A stretch of 64,000 bases of DNA from Cyrtodaria siliqua (GCA_037043455.1 JAWPHD010003244.1:160338-224337); one strand, 5' to 3'. Positions 11,135-24,035 are shown, numbered from the stretch's first letter. Program-made: numbers and translations. The notes: a model not told the origin generated them from the sequence alone.

Positions 11135-12255
11135 CTAATACGTGGTGTGACCACCATTAGAAGCAATCACAGCTCTGCAGCGGCTACGCATGGACAAAAC
11201 ATAATCGCTACAGACGCGCTGTGGCACACGATTCCACTCTTCTAGTACAACCCGCCCTAGTTGTCTCAAATTGAGAGGCCTCCTGGCCCGCACAGCACTA
11301 CCAATAACATCCCAAATGTGTTCAATCGGATTGAGGTCCGGGAACAAGATGGCCAAGACAGCACGTCAATTCTATGTGCACGAAGAGTTGCTTGCGTGGC
11401 TCGCGGTGTATGGCATGGCGCTCCATCCTGCATCAAACGCATTCGACGGTTAGTCTGTAGATGTGGAATACACACAGGGATCAGGATTTCATTTTGATAT
11501 CGTGCTGCGTTTAAGTTACCAATTATCATTACACCCGCGGTTTTGGTATTCATGGAAATGCCACCCCAAATCATTACTGAACCACCACCAAATATGTTCC
11601 TCTCAATGACACAGTTGTCCCTAAAACGTTCATTCCGTCTTCTGTACACACGATGACGGCCGTCTTTGTCGAATAAATTAAACCTTGATTCATCCGTGAA
11701 CAGGATTGATGCCCAGTCGGCTCTCGTAAACCGCACGTGCCGACGCGCCCATTGAAGTCTATTGCGTCTGTGGCGAGCTGTGAGCACAATTCCGTAGAAG
11801 GGTCTTCGGCATCGTAGTCCATGTTGACGTTATCTGTGGCGCACAGTCGCAGCACTGATAGGTCGGCCGTGTGATCCTATGGTCGCCCTTGACGTATCCG
11901 TAGCTCGTCGATTCCTGTTATTTAGGTGCTGATTAACGATATTGTTATCTTGTTGTCTGGTTGTGACGCGACCACGTGGCTGCCTCAGTCGGTCTCGGAC
12001 TGATCCTGTTTGACGATACTTTATCATCAAGCGTATGACACTGATTCTGTGGACATTCATTATTGCGGCAACCTGAAATCAAATGACCAGGTATAGAATT
12101 CACGAAACAAGTTTCGTCGTAAAATGGTTTGTGGACAAATAAATAAATATCTTATCAAGGAATAAAAGAGATGTTTTACTGACCTGCCTATAAGTCGCAC
12201 CTCCCTCTATCAAACCAACAACGCGTGCCCTTTGCTCAATAGATAGTCTAACCAT
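11135..12255 (-). pseudogene. Tc1-like transposase with an intron, frameshifted
   Basis: It starts at 12,255 (MVRLSIEQRARVVGLIEGG), an HTH domain of the Tc1 type. Exon 1 (12,184-12,255) joins exon 2 at 12,072 in frame (ATYRQ|VAAIMNVHRISVIRL). The catalytic region follows: ILFTDESRFNLF (first Asp), GGSVMIWGGIS, then DGAPCHTPRATQ (second Asp). The third site, in PDLNPIEHIWD, lies in another frame after a one-base deletion at about 11,339-11,342. The N-terminal and catalytic halves are also out of register at about 11,790-11,850. All three acidic residues are visible but no intact protein can be made from this copy. Confidence 0.85.
12073..12183 (-). other. 111-bp intron in the transposase gene
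   Basis: The donor on the minus strand is aggcag|gtcagt and the acceptor is gatttcag|gttgcc. Exon 1 is exactly 24 codons, so the junction is phase 0. Both sides match the expected continuity of a Tc1 HTH domain. Confidence 0.75.
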
Positions 12256-12574
12256 TTTTTCTTGTACGTATGATTCACTTGCTTATCTCCTACTATTAGG
12301 GAATTATAAAACAACCATTTCTTAAGCCGTTTTAAAACTCGGAAGCTCAAGTTCCACAAGCATAGTTTGATTTTGAACCATCGCGCTGTTTTCACAAAGA
12401 AATAATCCGACGACTAATCCGTGATTCAAGATGCGTGACTACACTGTACATTGCACGCAAATCATTATTTTAAATAGTTTTTCATTCTTCTAATACAGGT
12501 GTAATACAGAGTTGAATTAAATTAAGGATAAACGCTACATACATATAGTAGCATCTACGCCATGAACATCAACA

Positions 12575-12805
12575 TGATACAATTGAGCGATTGGCAAAAT
12601 TTCCGCATTTTGCGACTTTTGAATTTGAGGTTATCTCACTTGATGGGCTCTATCTCAAAAACAGATTTATTTTTTTCCTTCAAAGTTTGCAGAAATATGT
12701 ATCGTAAATAGGAGCGTTATCCTGCCAAATTTCTAGAAAATCAAAAAAGCAGACTTTAAGAAATCCTAAAATAACTAAAGGTAGCGTTAGAATTTTCATT
12801 AAGTG
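12575..12805 (-). repeat. Right terminal inverted repeat of Tc1 element
   Basis: It is the reverse complement of the left end at the tip and again at 'ggttatctcacttgatggg' (12,632-12,650). Confidence 0.8.
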
Positions 12806-12925
12806 TATATACCGTACTTTTTCAGACCCAAATGTCTTTCCTTTGATAATATGATTTAACTTGTTGTTTTATCCAATCATAACCTATTAGACGCAGAGCC
12901 GATGGACTTTTATTGCAGTGGGAGA

Positions 12926-13462
12926 CGCCAAAAGGTCTGTGGGTGTTTTCTTACTTGAAATGTTATGCTGAATTCAAAAACCAATTTCTTAAGTGCACCA
13001 GCATACCCCAAAGTTAAAAAAAATTCAACTGAAAGCATCTATAGACGTAAGAAAATCAGGATCTGAAAAATGGGGGGGGGGGGGGGGGGGGTGGTGTATG
13101 TTTCTTATAGCATTAATAGTGTTCAAAATGGTATCAATGCATAGGTAATGAGGCAAAAATATTTAAAAAACAGTTTGGGAATATTGAAAGTCAAGGTCAA
13201 AATGGTTTACAAGGTCGAAAGGTCAAGTGCAAAAACTATAATAAAATCAAATTTTCATTCCCATATTTATATAAAAACAAATTCCAGTGTATATATCCTA
13301 TATTAGTTCATGATATTTATTGATAATACAGAATATGCTGATATCGTGTAAATATTTTTTAATGTAGTTATGTGGTTATGTGGTCCGTACTTCAAAACAT
13401 CACTTGAATATGACACGGGGTCAAAATATGAGTGAACTCATTAAATGGGAATACATTGAATA
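12926..13462 (+). repeat. Direct duplication, copy 1
   Basis: It is matched along its length by 13,556-14,092. Shared phrases include 'ttttcttacttgaaatgtta', 'tatagacgtaagaaaatcagg', 'caatgcatagg' and 'gacacggggtcaaaatatga'. It carries a G homopolymer at 13,072-13,091 where copy 2 has only 'ggggggaaggg'. Period is about 630 bp. Confidence 0.85.
13072..13091 (+). repeat. Poly-G run, about 18-20 bases
   Basis: The run follows 'gaaaaat' and precedes 'tggtgtatg'. It could form a quadruplex, and its length is unreliable in most sequencing data. Confidence 0.8.
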
Positions 13463-13555
13463 TTGTACTTGTACCACTGACAAACTTGTTACTTATAGCA
13501 GATAACATTAAATGGTGTTGTATATAAAAATAGTAATGGGCTTTCAATTGTCTGT

Positions 13556-14092
13556 TGACGCCGAAAGGTCTGTGTGTGTTTTCTTACTTGAAATGTTATG
13601 CTGAATTCAAAACCCCATTTCTTAAGTTCACCAGAATTCCCCAAAGTCAATAAAATCCAATTGAAAGCAACTATAGACGTAAGAAAATCAGGATTGAAAA
13701 ATGGGGGGAAGGGTTGGGTTAATGTTTATGCTATATTTCTTATAGCATTACTAGTGTTCAAAATGGTATCAATGCATAGGTTATGAGGCAAAGATATTTA
13801 AAAAATAGTTTGGGAATATTCAAAGTCAATGTCAAAATGGTTTATAGGGTCGAAAGTTCAATTAAGGGCAAAAATCCATAATAAAATCACATTTTCCTTC
13901 CCATGTGTATAAATCTTTTTATTTCAGAATATATATTCTATACTATCCATGATATATATTGATAATACAGTATATGCTGATCGTGTAAATATATTTTAAA
14001 TGTGGTGATATGACCCGTACTTCCAAACATCACATTAATATGACACGGGGTCAAAATATGAGTGAACTCATTAAATGGGAATATGTTGAATA
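13556..14092 (+). repeat. Direct duplication, copy 2
   Basis: This is the second copy of the unit at 12,926. A 62-codon open frame here has no counterpart in copy 1, so it is treated as chance. Confidence 0.85.
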
Positions 14093-15939
14093 CAAAATAC
14101 TAAAAAAAGTTCAATCTGGTAAATATTTGTTAAATGTGTTTTAGATTGCAGATATTGGATCAATGAAGAATTTAAGCATAAATACATATTGCAAAATCTG
14201 TTTTATCTCTATGCCACGAACAAAAACATTACAATGGGACCCTATGGAAAATTAATTGTGGTGTGAGACGTTAAAGTCGTTTCCCGCAATGACGTCACGT
14301 CATGGCTCAGAACGACGTTATATCGTTTTCCGAACTCGCATAAAATTCAAAATAGATCAAAAAGATGCTGAAGTATTACTACAACTTTACATTACACCCA
14401 AAAGACTACTAAGAGCGCCGCAATCCTTATATATGCTACGTTAGAAATGTTTTATTTCTGTATGAAACGACTTTATACACGCTAACGCCGATTTCCACTG
14501 ACGAAGCATTTTACTGACACATAGAAATCTACGCCCACCATTTAACATCCGCCTTCCGAGGTGTTTTATTTTGCTCCATAGATTTAGTCCGACCAGGTCC
14601 ACGTTTACTAGACATTTATAGTGAAGTAGATTTCAAGTATAGGCCCAAGCTGATAAAACTGTGAAGTTGTTGTCGGTATCAACTGTAAAAGAGTATTACA
14701 TAATAATGCAACATTCTGTATTGTGCATATTTTGATACTATAGTACATAGGTGGTATTTTTAACTATGTTTAAACACAATTGGTTCAAGTAATTTGAAAA
14801 TAACCAAATATAAACGTAAGTTGACGTTTTAAGATTTCCAACAATACGATAATAACTACATTTAAATATTAAAATGTGCTTAAAACTTAACACACACTTG
14901 TGACGATGAAAGGGGAATTTCAAGAACGATTTCACTGTGTTCATAACACATTTTCACACATATATTTTATAATATTGAAACAAAACTAAAACCCAATACT
15001 GTATACTGACTCATATTTACGTTCAGATGGCAGAAAAAGGATGATAGCTATGCTATTTATACAACATATAGTTATCTATTAACGTATACTTATGTATACA
15101 ACTACCACACTGTCGTATTCGTTGCATTAATTACTTTTTATAGCATGGATTTTAAATATTTTAAAGCTAATAAGACCTTTTACTTTTATTTTACTACCTT
15201 TGTACATTTGGTTATTTACATCAGAACGCAACCCTTGTTCTGACTGGTTACAATGTTTTGAAGGTGTAATCAACAATTACTTGCTAAACGACATCGAGTT
15301 TCGGAATAAGTTTTTTTTACATAATTTGTTAGATGTTAGACGTTTTTGTTAGTTTTATATATGAAATAAATTACAAATAATTATAATCCGGGAAATACTT
15401 CGGCACAATGACTTACACGTTAAACATCCAGGACCGGAAAATCCACATGTACAAGTACATAAATTCTCTGGACTGCACACTCCGGGGTAGCATGCGTTTC
15501 GTTTGAACACAACATTTTACGAATATATAATTTCTCAAAGTGAACATTTGAATACATTTCAAAAACTATGCGTAGATTCATACTTGTAGTGTCAGCTTGG
15601 TATTGAAATAACCAATAAACGACCGTATAGTGAGTTTAAAATTAATCAAATTTATTCGTCCAGTTTCAACAGGTAGTGAAATTGTCAATGTCCACAATTG
15701 TCAATACAATTTAATACAAATGACCAGAGTTAATCAATACAACTGACAATAATGTAAAACTAAGGAGTCTTAAACCAAAACCTAAACCAAGTCTAGACTA
15801 AGACTAAAACAAACCGAGACTGAGATTAACTTTGGCGCAATGGGAGTCTCTATTCATACTATACACGAAGACAGTTGCAAGCGCACTGATTACAAATTAC
15901 TATCCAAACAGATTGTATTAAAATGATGGAAAAATAAGT
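14093..15939. other. Non-coding stretch
   Basis: No supported gene, tandem array or matched termini are seen. Short frames such as the one near 14,256-14,444 show no domain or codon signal. Confidence 0.4.
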
Positions 15940-16330
15940 ATAAAAGTCGAACAGGAAATGCAGCTTTCACAGAGCACAATAAATCCTAAAACACGCAAAA
16001 GGACACAAACATGAATGGCAATGTTAACAAAGAATAAAGGCATATGACGTCACAAACACAAAAAGGGTTGAAAATAGGGCTACCGCCTTGGAACAGTCAG
16101 TGGCCAAAAAGGCAGCTGGGGGTATAACCCAGGTACTACGGTGCACCAAATCTTACACTTACTGTGACATCCCAATAAAACGGGACAGTGTAAAGAAAGA
16201 AATTCCCGCCATGAATTATTCTCTAACCAACAAGGCAGCATTAATAGGCAATATAAGCAAAACACAAAGATGCTCGTGTATATATAAATACACAAAACAA
16301 TAGCCTAGAAAGCCACAAAGAAGGTACTCA
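15940..16330 (+). repeat. Interspersed repeat A, copy 3
   Basis: This is the best preserved copy: 'cgaacaggaaatgcagcttt', 'tgacgtcacaaacacaaaaa', 'agggctaccgcc' and 'gacatcccaataaaacggga'. Open frames on both strands of this stretch overlap each other and are not supported. Confidence 0.6.
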
Positions 16331-16419
16331 ATGACTTGGCAGAAGCCAGAGCAACAAGAGAAGAAACAACTGAGGGTTCGAAAAGACAAGATTGCAGGCA
16401 AACACCAACGTCACCGTCC

Positions 16420-16565
16420 TTTTGGGCTTCAGGTAGACGTCATCATAGGGTCCACAGCCTGTCCGGTCATCACACAATTAAAGAGGAAATCATAGTGGCG
16501 AACTGTAAATGGATCCACCACCAAGAATGCAGTGCGTTGCAAAATGATAGGGTTAATCTCTTTTG
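16420..16565 (+). repeat. Interspersed repeat B, copy 2
   Basis: It matches 8,458-8,590 ('catagggtccacag', 'agtggcgaact', 'tgcagtgcgttgcaaaatga'). In both regions it lies within about 1.2 kb of a repeat A copy but on opposite sides, so A and B may be parts of one larger, rearranged family. Confidence 0.5.
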
Positions 16566-18149
16566 ATAAACCTTAACCAAGTTTAAAAAAGATAGTATTA
16601 AAGTGATAATGACCAAGGATCTTTCGAAGTTTGTAAATCACATCACCATAGAAGTCAGGTTGTGATAGTCCTTGTCGCTGAAGAGTTCTTAAATTACTTT
16701 TATATTTGGAAAAGATCAGTGTTACGATAATAACTTTTTGCAAAGGTTTTACGAAGTTTATGGTAACGGCAGCCTTGATGGAGTAGCATTTTAGTTATAC
16801 AAAGATTACGAATATTAAAATCCTCAACTCGAGTACAAGCTCTAAGAATAAGTTGAGACACATAGAATTTTCCCTAACTTGATCAGAATATTCTAGAATT
16901 ACGTAGTTGAATCCTACCCAATTTATAAATGTGTCATCATATATTCAGTTCTTGTAAACATACAATGATGTCAATCAAAAGAACATCACAGGTGGCAAAA
17001 GCAAAATAGGTTATTATTTCAAATCCTGACGAAATTTAGTACAAAAATAAAAACAGTTTGTCAATCAAATAAACATTGGTAAATGTCAAATAAACATGTT
17101 TGTGTTCTCTTAAATGTCAACTTAATACCTGCAACTGATCGTATTCCAAATATCCAATATTTAAAGGTCACCTAACTTGGTAAACAACACCTGCACGAGG
17201 ATGATATTTCTAGTTTACACCGTTTGAAAGTTACACACTTGGCATGGTTCCAATATTGACTATATTGCAATTTCTTAATCTAACAAACATAAAATGTGAG
17301 AATATACATATAAAGAAGTCCATTAGTTTACAGTTTGTTAACTCTGTAAACTGGTTTGCCGAGACAGCTGAATGGTTTGACATATTATGTACAGTTCTGA
17401 TGTTTTGTGTTATGAAAATATTTGCATTATAAAGCTTGATTATTAACGTTTGAGAATGATATAATAACTCAGAAACTATCAATTTAAGGTAATTTGGAGT
17501 TTTGTTTTCCAAGTCTGTTTTAGTGGCCACAAAGGCACAAACTAATAATAACATAAGAATAGCCGTGTTTAAGCGACCAACCAAACAAATTATTTGTCAT
17601 TGTCTTGTCACTCGCGCACTTGGCGAAGAATATAGTAGTGTAGGAAATGCATATTCTTGGGTCGCCTATTGAAATGAAATCATTCATCTTTCTAAATAAA
17701 TAGTTATACAAGCACGGGCGCTTTAATGTATCAAAGTTAATAAAAACTGTTAAGACCATTACATCCGACATGCACTTAATATGATATACGATCGACATAC
17801 ATCTGCTTGTCAACGCTGTATTTCATTTGCACCATTTGCTGGGAAGACGTTCCATGACCTGTAGATTATAAACATGTTGTTTTGGTTAACACTAAAACAG
17901 TATTTAAAATACACCGAGCAATGATACATTTATAAACAGTGGATAAATTTATCACATATAGCCAGTGGATTTTAACAGAATGTGTTGAAATTAAAAGGTG
18001 AATTAAGAATATTTCATAAAAACAACAGTAAGCATTGTAAAACATTACAAACTAAATTACTACAATATTCTCAGATATTTAATGTTTAACCAGGTTAATA
18101 CATACTGATGCGGAAGATTCTTTGAACAAGTTGAAAGCTAAAAACAAAA

Positions 18150-18420
18150 CCAAGAGAAGAATTCAGAAGACTCGGTTTTATTTAGTCTGTTCATGAGAGG
18201 TAATGTAGGAATATCAACAACACCTCTCACGCCCCCCCCCCCCCACCCACACACACAATTTCAAAACCACCTATATCGGATCGGGCTGCCTGCTATACCT
18301 TTCCAAAAACATACTAAATTAATAGATACTGAAAATGGATCCATTGTAAACCACGAACAAAAACAGAGAAAGAAAATTAGCCGACTTTGTTTAGTTTAGT
18401 CTGTTCATGAGAGGTAATAT
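18150..18420 (+). repeat. Interspersed repeat C, partial copy
   Basis: The block 'gactcggttttatttagtct' plus 'gttcatgagaggtaatgt' and 'cacctctcacgc' occurs here, and a shortened version repeats at 18,380-18,420. The same block is found at 25,118 and 47,395. A short C-run (18,230-18,243) interrupts it. Confidence 0.6.
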
Positions 18421-18535
18421 ACATATATAGTTTGTAAGCAGACATATTTCATTTGAAACATATTTGTGCCTGGAAGTTGAATATGTGTATTTAGTATTTA
18501 CTTTGTATGTGGGTGTACCTTACTAAGAGTATCTC

Positions 18536-19339
18536 TACCTTACTAAGAGTATCTTTACCTTACTAAGAGTATCTCTACCTTACTAAGAGTATCTCTACCT
18601 TACTAAGAGTATCTCTACCTTACTAAGAGTATCTTTACCTTACTAAGAGTATCTCTACCTTACTAAGAGTATCTATACCTTACTAAGAGTATCTCTACCT
18701 TACTAAGAGTATCTCTACCTTACTAAGAGTATCTATACCTTACTAAGAGTATCTCTACCTTACTAAGAGTATCTCTACCTTACTAAGAGTATCTATACCT
18801 TACTAAGAGTATATCTACCTTACTAAGAGTATCTCTACCTTACTAAGAGTATCTCTACCTTACTAAGAGTATCTCTTCCTTACTAAGAGTATCTCTACCT
18901 TACTAAGAGTATCTCTACCTTACTAAGAGTATCTCTACCTTTCTAAGAGTATCTATACCTTACTAAGAGTATCTCTACCTTACTAAGAGTATCTCTACCT
19001 TACTAAGAGTATCTTTACCTTACTAAGAGTATCTATACCTTACTAAGAGTATCTCTACCTTACTAAGAGTATCTCTACCTTACTAAGAGTATCTCTACCT
19101 TACTAAGAGTATCTCTACCTTACTAAGAGTATCTATACCTTACTAAGAGTATATCTACCTTACTAAGAGTATCTCTACCTTACTAAGAGTATCTATACCT
19201 TACTAAGAGTATCTCTACCTTACTAAGAGTATCTCTACCTTACTAAGAGTATCTATACCTTACTAAGAGTATCTCTACCTTACTAAGAGTATCTCTACCT
19301 TACTAAGAGTATCTATACCTTACTAAGAGTATCTCTACA
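18536..19339 (+). repeat. Minisatellite, 20-bp unit, about 41 copies
   Basis: Perfectly phased 20-bp units 'taccttactaagagtatctc' run for about 800 bp. Nearly all variation is at one position (atctCt, atctAt, atctTt), with rare 'atatct'. The A-type variant recurs every third unit over long stretches (18,661-18,780; 19,121-19,320), giving a 60-bp higher-order period. Confidence 0.97.
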
Positions 19340-19719
19340 ATGCAAAGCATGTATGAACATTACCGTGTACGCGCCCTAATCAAATATTGACAAATTGTGT
19401 TCGTTATTGTTCAAACACACACGCATTATAAACAAACGTAAGCATATAAGACCATGAGCCAGACAATGTTTCGCTACCATCTCAGGTGGCAAATTCTTCC
19501 TGTTACCATGCTATTGAGTACATTGAGGATAAACAGAAAATCCATGACAGCAGTGCCAACAGGATAGCTGATTCCTGTCCTGTTATTAGGGTTATTTTTC
19601 CCTTTTAAATAAAAATAAGGTTTATTTTAATAAAAAATCGTTTTCTGTGCAACAATAAGTGCTAAATTTCTAATATGGTTGCATATGACATAAGCTTATG
19701 GTTTGCTACAACATTTGTT

Positions 19720-20450
19720 AAAATGGCGACCCTGGGATCAATTTTAGCCCCGCCCTATTTAGCCCCGCACCAGGGCCCACATATTTACATAGAGTTATAT
19801 AGGACAATCTTTTTTTTTTAATCTTTTCTGAAACTACAAGTCTTAGAGCTAAACGTCTAATATGTTTCATGTAGTATATATGTATGACCAGATTTTTGAA
19901 AATGGTGAGGCTGGGATCATAGTTCGCATAACCCCAGGGGTTACATATTTACATTGAGTTATATAGAAACATCTTTAGAAACAATCTTCTCTGAAACTAC
20001 AAGGTCTAGACGTCTTATATGTTACATGTAGCATAAACGTATTTACCAAGTGTGTTCAAATGGTAACCTTGGGTTCATATTTGACCTGCTTGGTGTGTGG
20101 GGGTGGTGGTGGGGGGTCACAGTGTTACGTAGGTTTATACAGAAATGTCTATAAAACATATTTTTCTTTGAAACTACAACGGCTAGACGTCTTTTACTTC
20201 GCATGTAGCATAGGATTATTATTGTACTCTACCTTTTTTTCAAATAGTTACACTTGATTCAAGTTTGGGCCTGCCGCTTGGGTAACACTATTATATTGCG
20301 TTATATAGAAGAGCCTTTGAAAATGATATTTGCATGTAGCATAAGCTTATGGTCCTCTATCAAGTGTGTTTAAATGGTGATGCTGGGGTAAAAGTTGATC
20401 TCGGCCCGGGTTAACAGTTTTACATAGCGTCATGTTAGGAAATTGGTGTT
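19720..20450 (-). repeat. Repeat related to 6,031-7,060, opposite strand
   Basis: Four decayed units carry the reverse complements of the nested family: 'aaatggcgaccctgggatca', 'agccccgcc', 'acatagagttatatag', 'tctgaaactacaag' and 'catgtagcata'. No coding sequence is seen. A G-rich patch at 20,095-20,118 lies within it. Confidence 0.65.
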
Positions 20451-20839
20451 GTAACACGTGAGCACTTTGAGGCGAGACCCTTGGGACTCATGTTTATGAC
20501 ATAGTTAGATGTACACTTTTTATAAAATCACTTCAGAGGTATAAAGAATGCGACTTTTGATGACGTATTACATTATAAAGTATAAAGACCTAAATTGATT
20601 AAAACTATTGAAACTCAGGCTGTTATCGTAAGTAAATGTCTATTTTAAGGAAGTTAGACATCACATATTTAATAAAATTCACCTACTAAAATCACAAAGT
20701 AGACCGTTGCATTCATGGCACAAAGATTTAACCGACCAATTTATTTATTGCTAACAACATACATTTGGGGTGAGGCAGAGGATAGGAATGGAAGTGAGTC
20801 AGGCATGGTATTCAAACTTGATTCAGTTCTAATTAAAAT

Positions 20840-21420
20840 CAACCATATGTACAAGTTTAGTAAAAATCAGATTACAAATGAAGGTCCTGTCGTTTTAACA
20901 AGGCAAAATGTGGAATGTTTAACTAAATAAATTGTGTTACTAATCTGATCTAGTTGTTTTTCGAACTTTTGTGATCTTTTAATGATATCAACAAATTGGC
21001 CAAGTGTTACTGGTTTTATATGGTTGTTTTTCAAATTTATTGGAGCGTTCATTAATATCAACAAATTGGCTAAGTTCGGGTACAGAGATTAAAATGTAGG
21101 TCCTATCGTCGTGACCATGTAAAACAGCATATCTAACTAAAACAAGGGCCATAACTCTATCAGTCTGGTTTTCAAACGTATGCGAACTTTCACTAATATC
21201 AACAAACTCGTAAAGCTTGATAAAGGTCTAATGAGAAATGAAAGACTTCTTGCATAAACGAGGCAGAACATAGTATATTTAAGAGAAAATAATACAGTTT
21301 GGTAAAAATAAAATAAAACATGAAGGTGCTAGCGTGTTAACAAAGTAGAAATTGATATGTTCCATTAAAACAAGGACATAATTCTGGTGTTATTGGTCCG
21401 ATCTGGCTAGTTGTCGACCT
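20840..21420 (+). repeat. Decayed copy of the outer repeat family
   Basis: Units with 'aagtttagtaaaaatcagat', 'aatgaaggtcctgtcgtttt', 'aacaagggccataactct' and 'ggtccgatctggctag' match the family at 3,941-7,496 at lower identity. Confidence 0.6.
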
Positions 21421-22731
21421 CCTGTATTGATATATAGAGAACGACCATCAAAATATGGGTGAACACATAGTTACTTAAATATAAATGATTTTGCTAATAA
21501 ATCACTTTTCAATCATATGGTTGGTAACAATGCTAGTTCACACAACATATATCATGTATATGTCGTCGAGATGTACACTTTAGTTAGAGGAAGCTTTAAA
21601 TGTTTTGATATGGAGTTAAGTAACATAAAGCAACCAGTTTTATATATTAAAGTTACATACCTACTGCCGGTCGAGTCATTAACGAGCACACAGAAAAAGA
21701 ATACACATAGAAACTTTTCGTACTGATGCCATGTTTCCAACTCTTTTAATTTAATGCTATTAATCCTAACAGTTTGAGTCTTTCCAAGATACGATACTAT
21801 AATGTTGACATCTACAATAATTTAATAGCGGTTTATTAAAACCAAGTTATAACTTGTCAAATATGTAAATGTCTTTCTTGGTAAGGAAGTAGGGTTTCCA
21901 AAAACAGGATGTATAGAAAATCTTGTTTTTATCAAAATGATATGCCATAAGCCCTTAAGACTGCAATCCATGGTTGATAAGAAGATTCAATACGTTAAAG
22001 AACATTGATTATGGTGACACATCGCGTAGTATATTAAATGCTTGAAGATCAATTGTAAACATTAATTTCACGTGCCCAAAGGTCGAATGATTTTTTCTTT
22101 ACGATTACAGTGACATTGTTCTACTGTTGTAGTGACAATAGACGTTATTTTTAAAAATAGTTGGGACCACCTAGAAAATGGATAACTATGATATCATTGG
22201 AAAGTATAAACCCTCTCCAACAAGAATCAGTTGAAATAACTTGCGCAAAGTGGTACGATTTTTGGCAGTCAACGGTTAAAATACATGACCCTCTTAAAAC
22301 AAACAAATATTGCATAAGTCACCAAAGAGATTAATGAACAAACTCTAAAGCAATCTTTTGCAAAAAAATGTGTTAGGTATTTTGTGTTCAGCTTTCAATA
22401 GAAAAAAATATACCATATATGTCACTTATTTTTGGAGACAGACGCGATAAATGGATGCATAAAGGGAGATAATACAATTAAAAAATGATTAAAATTATGC
22501 AGCTTCGCTTTTATCGTAAACCACTTGTGGTTTGATATCAAATGAAGTATTAAGCCTTACTGAATACAATATGCATCTAGCATGTGTTTTAAAATACATT
22601 AATTTAAAGAAAACGTTTCTAGAACGAGTTATGGTGAAACCAAAACACACCTGGAAATCAGTTTTATGAAGATTTATTATGTTTCTAAATTTAATATTTG
22701 TTGTCTGTGTTTAAAAAGTTTAACTATTTAT

Positions 22732-22895
22732 AGGTTATTTAACATGGTTCTGTACAATACGGAGATATATTTGGACGAGTACACAGCTGGAAAAGTCATA
22801 TTGGACGAGCCGTTAGGCGAGTCCAATATGATTTTTTCCAGCTGTGTACGAGTCCAAATATATCCCGTATTGTACAGAACCATGTTAAGTAACCT
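22732..22895. repeat. 164-bp near-perfect palindrome
   Basis: The left arm starts 'aggttatttaacatggttct' and contains 'tacaatacgg', 'atatatttggacgagtacac', 'agctgga' and 'atattggac'. The right arm is its reverse complement, ending 'aaccatgttaagtaacct' at 22,895. The centre (about 22,807-22,820) is a short spacer. A 92-codon frame crosses the palindrome and is not credible as a gene. Confidence 0.92.
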
Positions 22896-22896
22896 T

Positions 22897-23455
22897 TTTA
22901 TTCTATACCTTTATTTTAACCAATCATTTATAATTCGGATATAACTTTCGTTTGTTTCATGCTTTCAAGCAAGTCGCTATGAACATCGAAAGCACAATTG
23001 CATGTAGGTCTATGTATTTTATATATTGTGTTCGACATGGCTTACTCTCAAGCTTTATTTGCTTGAAAGAATGCCCATTTCTCCGTTGTCAACAGTGATT
23101 AAATACTACCGAAGGTCAGTTTCAAACAATGATATATTATGCTAGTTTTTTGTGTTTTTTTTTTGTTATAAAGGAAAATTAAATAAAAATATGTGCAAGA
23201 GATAGGTTTTCATTACTTGACAACAATTTATGGTTAGGTAATGACAGAAGCCTGTCGGTTCTGATTTTTATTCGGACCTTTTCACGCGTTTCGGTCTTTA
23301 TCATAGGTTTAACATGGAACCTGTGAAGCGTACAATACGAACAAAATACGGGATATTTTGTACGCGCGTGCGTCCCGATACGGAAATATATTGTACGGTC
23401 ACATGACTCGAAAGAGCGTCTACGATTGGATGTATAAATTAGGTATAGAATAAGT
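22897..23455. repeat. Possible MITE-like unit with short inverted ends
   Basis: 'ttattctatacct' at about 22,898 is answered by 'aggtatagaataa' at about 23,441, and 'accaatca' by 'gattgga' just inside. The interior repeats elements of the neighbouring palindrome ('gtacaatacg', 'acatgga'). The true element limits may include the palindrome. Confidence 0.4.
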
Positions 23456-24035
23456 TTTATTATATGCCTTATGAATTGCCTACATTAAGCTTTAAGAAGG
23501 ATATCAGTGTATTGAACTATTTAATTGTTTAAGTCACACACAAATATGTGTATGATGTTGAATACGTATTGTAAGAAAAATCAAACACTTTAAAAAACAA
23601 CGTATTTATTTGACACATTTTTATTTTATTTTAAAGCAAACGAGATACATAAATATATAGTATTAGTTACAATTCGATTGTATTATCATGTTTAAGGTTT
23701 CACTTAAAATATATCTGTGTGTCATACACATAGTATAATCCATATTTGTACTAATTTCTTTTTTATGCATATACCGTTTATATACCAACAGGTGTGACAT
23801 TTGTTGATGTGTTTTAATTTGCCTTATACTCATTTATCTTCTATTAATTCCAAATAAAAAGCACTTTTAATTATTATCTCATCTGTAATCTATATCTTCA
23901 GTATATCCAACATGGTTGTCAAGAAAACAACCATTGCTATTTGTCTTTTTGTGAAAAGAAGTTCCATGTATATCCATGACTTGTGCATATGTTATCCATT
24001 CTTTTCGTTAACATCTACTTAACACTGTATTGTCG

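Larger units (their letters stand above)
10544..12805 (-). mobile_element. Tc1/mariner DNA transposon, full length, broken
   Basis: The ends are 'ta|cacttaacg' at 10,542-10,552 and 'cattaagtg|ta' at 12,797-12,807, giving a TA target duplication. The inverted termini share 'cacttaa.gaaa.ttctaacgctacctttagttatt' and extend imperfectly for about 230 bp. They include a second conserved block 'cccatcaagtgagataacc' with 'aaagtcgcaaa' at both ends. The single gene inside is a Tc1-type transposase on the minus strand. Length is about 2.26 kb. Confidence 0.88.

Noticed and set aside
22666..22944. 92-codon frame across the palindrome
   Set aside because: It is an artefact of an inverted repeat lacking stops, with no domain.
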